Positions 60,233 to 64,000 of a stretch of 64,000 bases of DNA are shown here, piece by piece (within the stretch, counting starts at the first letter, position 1; every line of letters starts with the position of its first letter). Under the pieces are notes generated by a model, which saw only the letters and a list, made by a program, of their open reading frames with translations, made no database searches and had not been told where the DNA came from. This stretch comes from Desulfosudis oleivorans Hxd3 (GTDB lineage: Bacteria > Desulfobacterota > Desulfobacteria > Desulfobacterales > Desulfosudaceae): positions 3,537,001-3,601,000 of the forward strand of contig NC_009943.1 of the NCBI RefSeq assembly GCF_000018405.1, in the 5' to 3' direction. A program made the translations under genes and the position numbers.

Positions 60233-60712
60233 ATGTTATCAGAAACCGAGAAAAAAGTGATTGCCGCCATTCAGGGCGATATTCCCATTACCGAGCGGCC
60301 CTACCTGGAGATTGCCGAAAAACTCGACATATCCGAGGAGGCGCTGATCGCCGTTCTTGCCGACCTGCGGGACCGGGGCATTATCCGCCGGTTCGGGGCC
60401 ACCCTGCGCCACCAGAAATCGGGCATCACGGCCAATGCCATGGTGGCCTGGAAGGTGGAAGAGGATCGGATCGAAGACGTGGGCAAGGTGTTTGCCGCCT
60501 TTGACGCGGTGAGCCACTGCTACCGCCGGGACCCGGTGCCGGACTGGCCGTATAACATGTATACCATGGTGCATGCCGTTTCCGAGGAGAACTGCCTTGA
60601 GACTACCCGGCGAATGGCCGAGGCCGCGGGTGTATCCGACTACAGTGTGCTGTTCAGCCGGCGCGAGCTGAAAAAAACGTCGATGGAGTACTTTACTGAC
60701 GAAGACGACTGA
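60233..60712 (+). CDS. Siroheme decarboxylase subunit-like protein (AhbA/AhbB, Lrp/AsnC fold)
   Basis: 159 residues from ATG 60233 (MLSETEKKVIAAIQGDIPIT). The N-terminal winged HTH of the Lrp/AsnC type precedes the Ahb-type core GIIRRFGATLRHQKSGITAN, HCYRRDPVPDWPYNMYTMVH and YSVLFSRRELKKTSMEYF. In the siroheme-dependent heme pathway of sulfate reducers, AhbA/B decarboxylate siroheme to 12,18-didecarboxysiroheme. Which of the two subunits this is cannot be told alone, and no other ahb gene is in the window. Confidence 0.8.
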   Translation: MLSETEKKVIAAIQGDIPITERPYLEIAEKLDISEEALIAVLADLRDRGIIRRFGATLRHQKSGITANAMVAWKVEEDRIEDVGKVFAAFDAVSHCYRRDPVPDWPYNMYTMVHAVSEENCLETTRRMAEAAGVSDYSVLFSRRELKKTSMEYFTDEDD

Positions 60713-60731
60713 CCTGTGCGCGGGGTGGTTT

Positions 60732-60792
60732 CCGTCATTGCGAGGAGCGTAGCTTTTCTCGTCATTGCGAGGAGCAACGCGACGAAGCAATC
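60732..60792. repeat. REP-like units
   Basis: Two direct CATTGCGAGGAGC copies, the second ending GACGAAGCAATC. Confidence 0.7.
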
Positions 60793-60822
60793 TTAAACGC
60801 ATAAAAAACACTGCAATCAAAA

Positions 60823-61110
60823 ATGGAAAAACTGCCCTGTGTGTATATTATGACCAACAATACGAATTCAGTGCTTTACACGGGTGTTACAAGCCACCTG
60901 AAAAAACGTGTCTATAAGCATAAGGAGAAAATAACGGGCGGTTTTACGAAAAAATATAACGCTCATAAGCTGGTATATTACGAGGTATTCCAGGACATGA
61001 AGGCCGCCATTGCGAGGGAGAAGCAGATCAAAAACGGTTCCCGGCAGAAGAAAGTCGATTTGATCGACAACATGAATGCTGAATGGGTGGATCTGTATGA
61101 GTTGTTGTAA
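60823..61110 (+). CDS. GIY-YIG domain small protein
   Basis: 95 residues. VYIMTNNTNSVLYTGVTSHL has the GIY-YIG first-strand pattern (VYI...YTG), RVYKHKEK supplies the Arg/His region and YNAHKLVYYEVFQDMKAAIA the Glu helix. Free-standing GIY-YIG proteins of this size (UPF0213-like) are structure-specific nucleases or unknown. There is only a weak ribosome site, and REP units flank both sides; it may be mobile. Confidence 0.85.
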   Translation: MEKLPCVYIMTNNTNSVLYTGVTSHLKKRVYKHKEKITGGFTKKYNAHKLVYYEVFQDMKAAIAREKQIKNGSRQKKVDLIDNMNAEWVDLYELL

Positions 61111-61132
61111 GAAAGGCCGGGTGGGTACAGAT

Positions 61133-61287
61133 GCGGACAAGATTGCTTCGCCTTCGGCTCGCAATGACACAAAATAAGTTCAAGATTGCTTCGCTTCGCT
61201 CGCAATGACGTACGGGGCTTCGCTCGCAATGACGTAAGGGCATCAGTCCTGCCCGGCTGCAAAACGCCTGACGGCGTCACTACGAAC
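61133..61287. repeat. REP arms and right part of the GTTTGTAGTG element
   Basis: Two inverted arms (GATTGCTTCGCCTTCGGCTC, GATTGCTTCGCTTCGCTCGC), then at 61233 CGTAAGGGCATCAG and GCCTGACGGCGTCACTACGA, i.e. the right end of the 69-bp element. Confidence 0.75.
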
Positions 61288-61303
61288 AATTCCGAAACTG
61301 TCC

Positions 61304-62791
61304 ATGCACTTTATCAAAATAGTTCTCACAACAGTGGTGTTGGTTTCCATGGTGCTGGCCGTGGCGGTTGTGGCCACACGGATCTACCTGGGCAGCCGTT
61401 ATCCGGCGCCTGCCGCCGGGGCGACGGCGGTGCCGGCGGCACCGGTCGAGACACAGGCCAAACCGGGCATCACGATTCTTAACATTCCCCTTTTCATGAG
61501 CGTTGACGACCTGGGCCGTGCCCTGGAACAGCATGTGCCGAAAACCTACCAGGACGTGGACGACGACCCCACCGACCTGCTGATTGAAGACCAGATCACC
61601 TATGACCTGAAGCGGGGGCCCATTAAAATTTCCATTATAGAAAACGGGTTTGATTTTTCCTTTTCGGTAACCGGCGTGGTCCGGGCCAGGGGCAAGGTCA
61701 ACCTGGTGGTGACCCGGATTCCGGCCAGCGCCCATGCCGACGTGGCCGGCCGCATATCGGGCCGCATCGGGGTGAACATTCTGCCGGACTGGCAGGTGAA
61801 GCCCACGCTGGATTTCAGCGTACAGATGGACGAGGCGACCATTCCCATTGAAAACTTCGGCAAAATCAGCCTGCGCACCTTTCTTGAAGAAAAACTCACC
61901 AAAAAGATTCAAAAGGAACGGTACAAACTGGTAGAAAAGGTGCTGGCCAAAGACCAGGTGCGAAAAGAGGTGACCGAGGCGTGGGCGCAGATGCACCGGG
62001 TGGAGCAGGTTCACGATTTTCCGCCGGTGTGGATTCGGGTGGCGCCGCAAAAGGTGGGGCTGATGCCGCCCACGGCCAAAGGGGAAGAAGGACTGGCCCT
62101 GGGGTTACAGGTGGCGCTGAGAACCGATATGGGCATCTCCAGCACCCTGCCCCATGCGCCTATAACCCCCCTGCCCGACGCATCCATACTGGAAACGATC
62201 TCCAACAGATTTCGCATTCGGGTACCGTTTCAGATTCACACCGCTGCCGTCAACAGCTACCTGGCAAAAACAGTGACCGGAACGGGCCATGACCTGGTAA
62301 AAGGACTGCGCGTTACAGTGGACCGGGCCCAGGTGCTTTCAGCCGAAGAGGACCGGCTGACCGCCATCGCGTTTGCCACGTTTACGCATGACCGTCTGAA
62401 CATAAAAACCCAGGCCCGGGTCTACCTGACCGGCCGGGTGGTGTATGACGCAAAAGCCGGCCGGATTGAACTGGACGATGTGACCTATGACGCGGCCTTT
62501 TCCCGGTGGTGGGCCGGCCTGGCCCACTGGGTGGCCGCCCCCTACGTGGCCCACCAGGCCCGAACACTACTGGTCTTTGACCTGAGCAGGGAAATCGCAA
62601 AGGCAGACAAGGCCATTGACCGGCTGGTTACCCGGCTGGCCGTGCCGCCGGGGATAAAAGCCGACCTGTCTGTGCGATCCCCACAGATCAATCACCTGGG
62701 AATCAACCACGACGGCATTTACGGTCACCTGGAGTTAAACGGCACCCTTGAAGCGGCCCTGGACTTTGCCGAACCGGCACCGGTGCCATGA
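61304..62791 (+). CDS. DUF4403 family exported protein
   Basis: 495 residues. The N-terminal membrane anchor or signal is VVLVSMVLAVAVVATRIYLG, followed by an Ala/Pro linker. The rest matches DUF4403 by pattern: an ITILNIPLFMSVDDLGRALE start, PTLDFSVQMDEATIPIENFG, a C-terminal LNIKTQARVYLTGRVVYDAK and GINHDGIYGHLELNGTLEAA. These proteins are thought to be lipid-binding or TULIP-like domains in the periplasm (inference from the family). The stop overlaps the radical SAM ATG by four bases. Confidence 0.8.
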   Translation: MHFIKIVLTTVVLVSMVLAVAVVATRIYLGSRYPAPAAGATAVPAAPVETQAKPGITILNIPLFMSVDDLGRALEQHVPKTYQDVDDDPTDLLIEDQITYDLKRGPIKISIIENGFDFSFSVTGVVRARGKVNLVVTRIPASAHADVAGRISGRIGVNILPDWQVKPTLDFSVQMDEATIPIENFGKISLRTFLEEKLTKKIQKERYKLVEKVLAKDQVRKEVTEAWAQMHRVEQVHDFPPVWIRVAPQKVGLMPPTAKGEEGLALGLQVALRTDMGISSTLPHAPITPLPDASILETISNRFRIRVPFQIHTAAVNSYLAKTVTGTGHDLVKGLRVTVDRAQVLSAEEDRLTAIAFATFTHDRLNIKTQARVYLTGRVVYDAKAGRIELDDVTYDAAFSRWWAGLAHWVAAPYVAHQARTLLVFDLSREIAKADKAIDRLVTRLAVPPGIKADLSVRSPQINHLGINHDGIYGHLELNGTLEAALDFAEPAPVP

Positions 62792-64000
62792 CATCCCGTT
62801 TTCCCACCATACTGTGCGTCAACCCCTGGATTCACGACTTTGCCGCCTATGACGTCTGGTCCAAACCCCTGGGTCTGTTGTCACTGGCCGGTGTGCTGCG
62901 GGCCCTCGGCTGCCGGGTGTTTTACATGGACTGCACGGACCGGTTTCATCCACGGGCGCAAACGGCCGACCCCTTTGCCCGGTGTGGCCGGGGCCCCTAC
63001 CTGAAAACCCCCATTGCCAAACCTGCCGGGCTTGAAGACGTGGGCCGCACCTTCTGCCGGTACGGCATCACGCCGGAATGGTTTGTTCAGGATTTACGCG
63101 CTCTTCCGGCCCGGCCCGACCTGGTGCTGGTGACCTCCGTCATGACCTACTGGTATCCCGGTGTGGCAGAGACCATACAGGTGATTAAATCCGTTTTTCC
63201 GAAGGTGCCTGTGGTGCTGGGCGGGGTCTATGCCACCCTGTACCCGGACCATGCCCGGACAAACAGCGGGGCCGATGCCGTGATGCCGGGGGCATGGGAA
63301 AAGGATCTGCCCGAAATCGTGGCGGCCCATACCGGCATGACGCTGGACCCCGGTTTTGACCCGGCGGCGTGGCAGGATCTGCCGTTTCCGGCCATAGACC
63401 TTCAGCGGGTGATCAACTACGCGCCCCTGCTGACCACCCGGGGCTGCCCCTTTTCCTGCCCTTACTGCGCCAACCGGTTTCTGCATCCCGGCCCCATGGA
63501 GCGCCGCGCGCCTGAATCCGTGGTAAAAGAGATCGGTTTTCGGCACACGGCACACGGGGTAAAGGATTTCGCGTTTTACGACGACGCCCTGCTGATCGAC
63601 CCGGAGCGCCACTTTGTGCCCATGGCCGAACAGGTGATTGCCAAAGGGTGGAAACTGCGGTTTCACACGCCCAACGCCCTTCACGTGCGGGAGATTACGC
63701 CTGCCGTGGCCGGCCTGATGCGGCAAATGGGGTTTGAAACCGTGCGGCTGGGCCTGGAGACCACATCGTTTGAAAACCGACAAAGCTTTGACGCCAAGGT
63801 GACGGCACAGGAGTTTGAGCACGCCGTGGCCTGCCTGAAACAGGCGGGTTTTGACCGCCGGCACCTCGGGGCCTACCTGCTGGCAGGACTGCCTGGCCAG
63901 TCCATGGAGAATATCAAGGACTCCATTTCCGTGGTTGCGCAAAGCGGAATCACGCCGGTTCCCACCTACTACACCCCCCTGCCCCACACGGCCCTGTGGC
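62788..64000 (+). CDS. B12-binding-type radical SAM protein, cut by the right edge
   Basis: The reading frame from ATG 62788 stays open to the window end (404 residues seen). The N-terminal part is a cobalamin-binding-like Rossmann domain (WSKPLGLLSLAGVLRALGCR, VVLGGVYATLYPDHA). The radical SAM cluster motif is LTTRGCPFSCPYCANRF (CxxxCxxC), and AFYDDALLIDPE and MGFETVRLGLETTSFEN follow. Typical members methylate or rearrange unreactive carbon, or serve in tetrapyrrole and lipid tailoring. Start overlaps the DUF4403 stop, so it is one transcript. Confidence 0.9.
   Translation, partial: MTSRFPTILCVNPWIHDFAAYDVWSKPLGLLSLAGVLRALGCRVFYMDCTDRFHPRAQTADPFARCGRGPYLKTPIAKPAGLEDVGRTFCRYGITPEWFVQDLRALPARPDLVLVTSVMTYWYPGVAETIQVIKSVFPKVPVVLGGVYATLYPDHARTNSGADAVMPGAWEKDLPEIVAAHTGMTLDPGFDPAAWQDLPFPAIDLQRVINYAPLLTTRGCPFSCPYCANRFLHPGPMERRAPESVVKEIGFRHTAHGVKDFAFYDDALLIDPERHFVPMAEQVIAKGWKLRFHTPNALHVREITPAVAGLMRQMGFETVRLGLETTSFENRQSFDAKVTAQEFEHAVACLKQAGFDRRHLGAYLLAGLPGQSMENIKDSISVVAQSGITPVPTYYTPLPHTALW

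Overview
The window looks like chromosome of a strictly anaerobic Desulfobacterota-type bacterium (Desulfosarcina/Desulfococcus-like, moderately GC-rich). This is inferred from content: two cobamide methyl-transfer modules (corrinoid protein plus UroD-fold methyltransferase) with a MetH-activation-like protein, a siroheme-decarboxylase (Ahb) type regulator-fold protein, a ferredoxin:thioredoxin reductase catalytic subunit next to a glutaredoxin, and dense extragenic palindromes. No rRNA is visible, and the only tRNA traces are two tRNA-Ala(GGC) 3' halves used as att sites, so the species cannot be fixed.

Layout. 1-4.9 kb is a decayed accessory zone: a partial unknown gene, a rhomboid remnant, a FISUMP-type C-type-lectin protein whose last 57 codons look like the variable region of a diversity-generating retroelement (DGR), a short MutS-domain-I-like ORF of the kind seen as a DGR accessory, a TlpA-like thioredoxin-fold protein and a second broken lectin-domain fragment. 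4.9-10.8 kb is a 5.9 kb integrated element between perfect 48-bp direct repeats, with a tyrosine integrase, an excisionase-like protein, a putative replication protein, iteron-like repeats, inner 'arm' repeats at both ends and a three-repeat CRISPR-like mini-array with an exact 61-bp period. 11-27 kb carries an AAA/DUF4143 ATPase, the methyl-transfer modules with AraC and TetR regulators, a PIN-PhoH ATPase, lipoproteins, thiol-redox proteins, a nitroreductase and a DUF374 acyltransferase. 27-43 kb carries an M48 lipoprotein protease, a ClpX-like ATPase, a saccharopine-dehydrogenase-like/FGGY-kinase/TetR cluster with a 28-bp palindrome upstream, a second DUF4143 ATPase, a DUF1848 protein, CrcB with a DUF190-CBS protein, and a regulator/Hsp70-TPR pair.

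44-55.6 kb is a complete type I-E CRISPR-Cas locus (cas3, cas8e, cse2, cas7e, cas5e, cas6e, cas1e, cas2e) followed by a 41-repeat, 40-spacer array. It appears to start with a 21-codon leader ORF coupled to cas3. The array's terminal repeat departs from the consensus and ends in the GTGGATTGAAAC tail typical of other CRISPR subtypes. Beyond it lie small unannotated proteins, a phage/mobile-element peptidase remnant, an FHA-EAL signalling protein, an orphan HigA-like antitoxin with a truncated toxin, a patatin-like lipase, an Ahb-like protein, a GIY-YIG protein, a DUF4403 protein and a radical SAM protein that runs off the right edge.

From 20 kb onward the gaps are filled by several families of extragenic repeats (REP-like CATTGCGAGGAGC palindromes, CATTGCCGGGCTTGACC palindromes, a 118-bp MITE with GGCTTCGTAAAAAG ends, a 69-bp MITE with GTTTGTAGTG ends, GATCGG hexamer runs). 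In at least four genes the last codons and the stop codon lie inside such a repeat.
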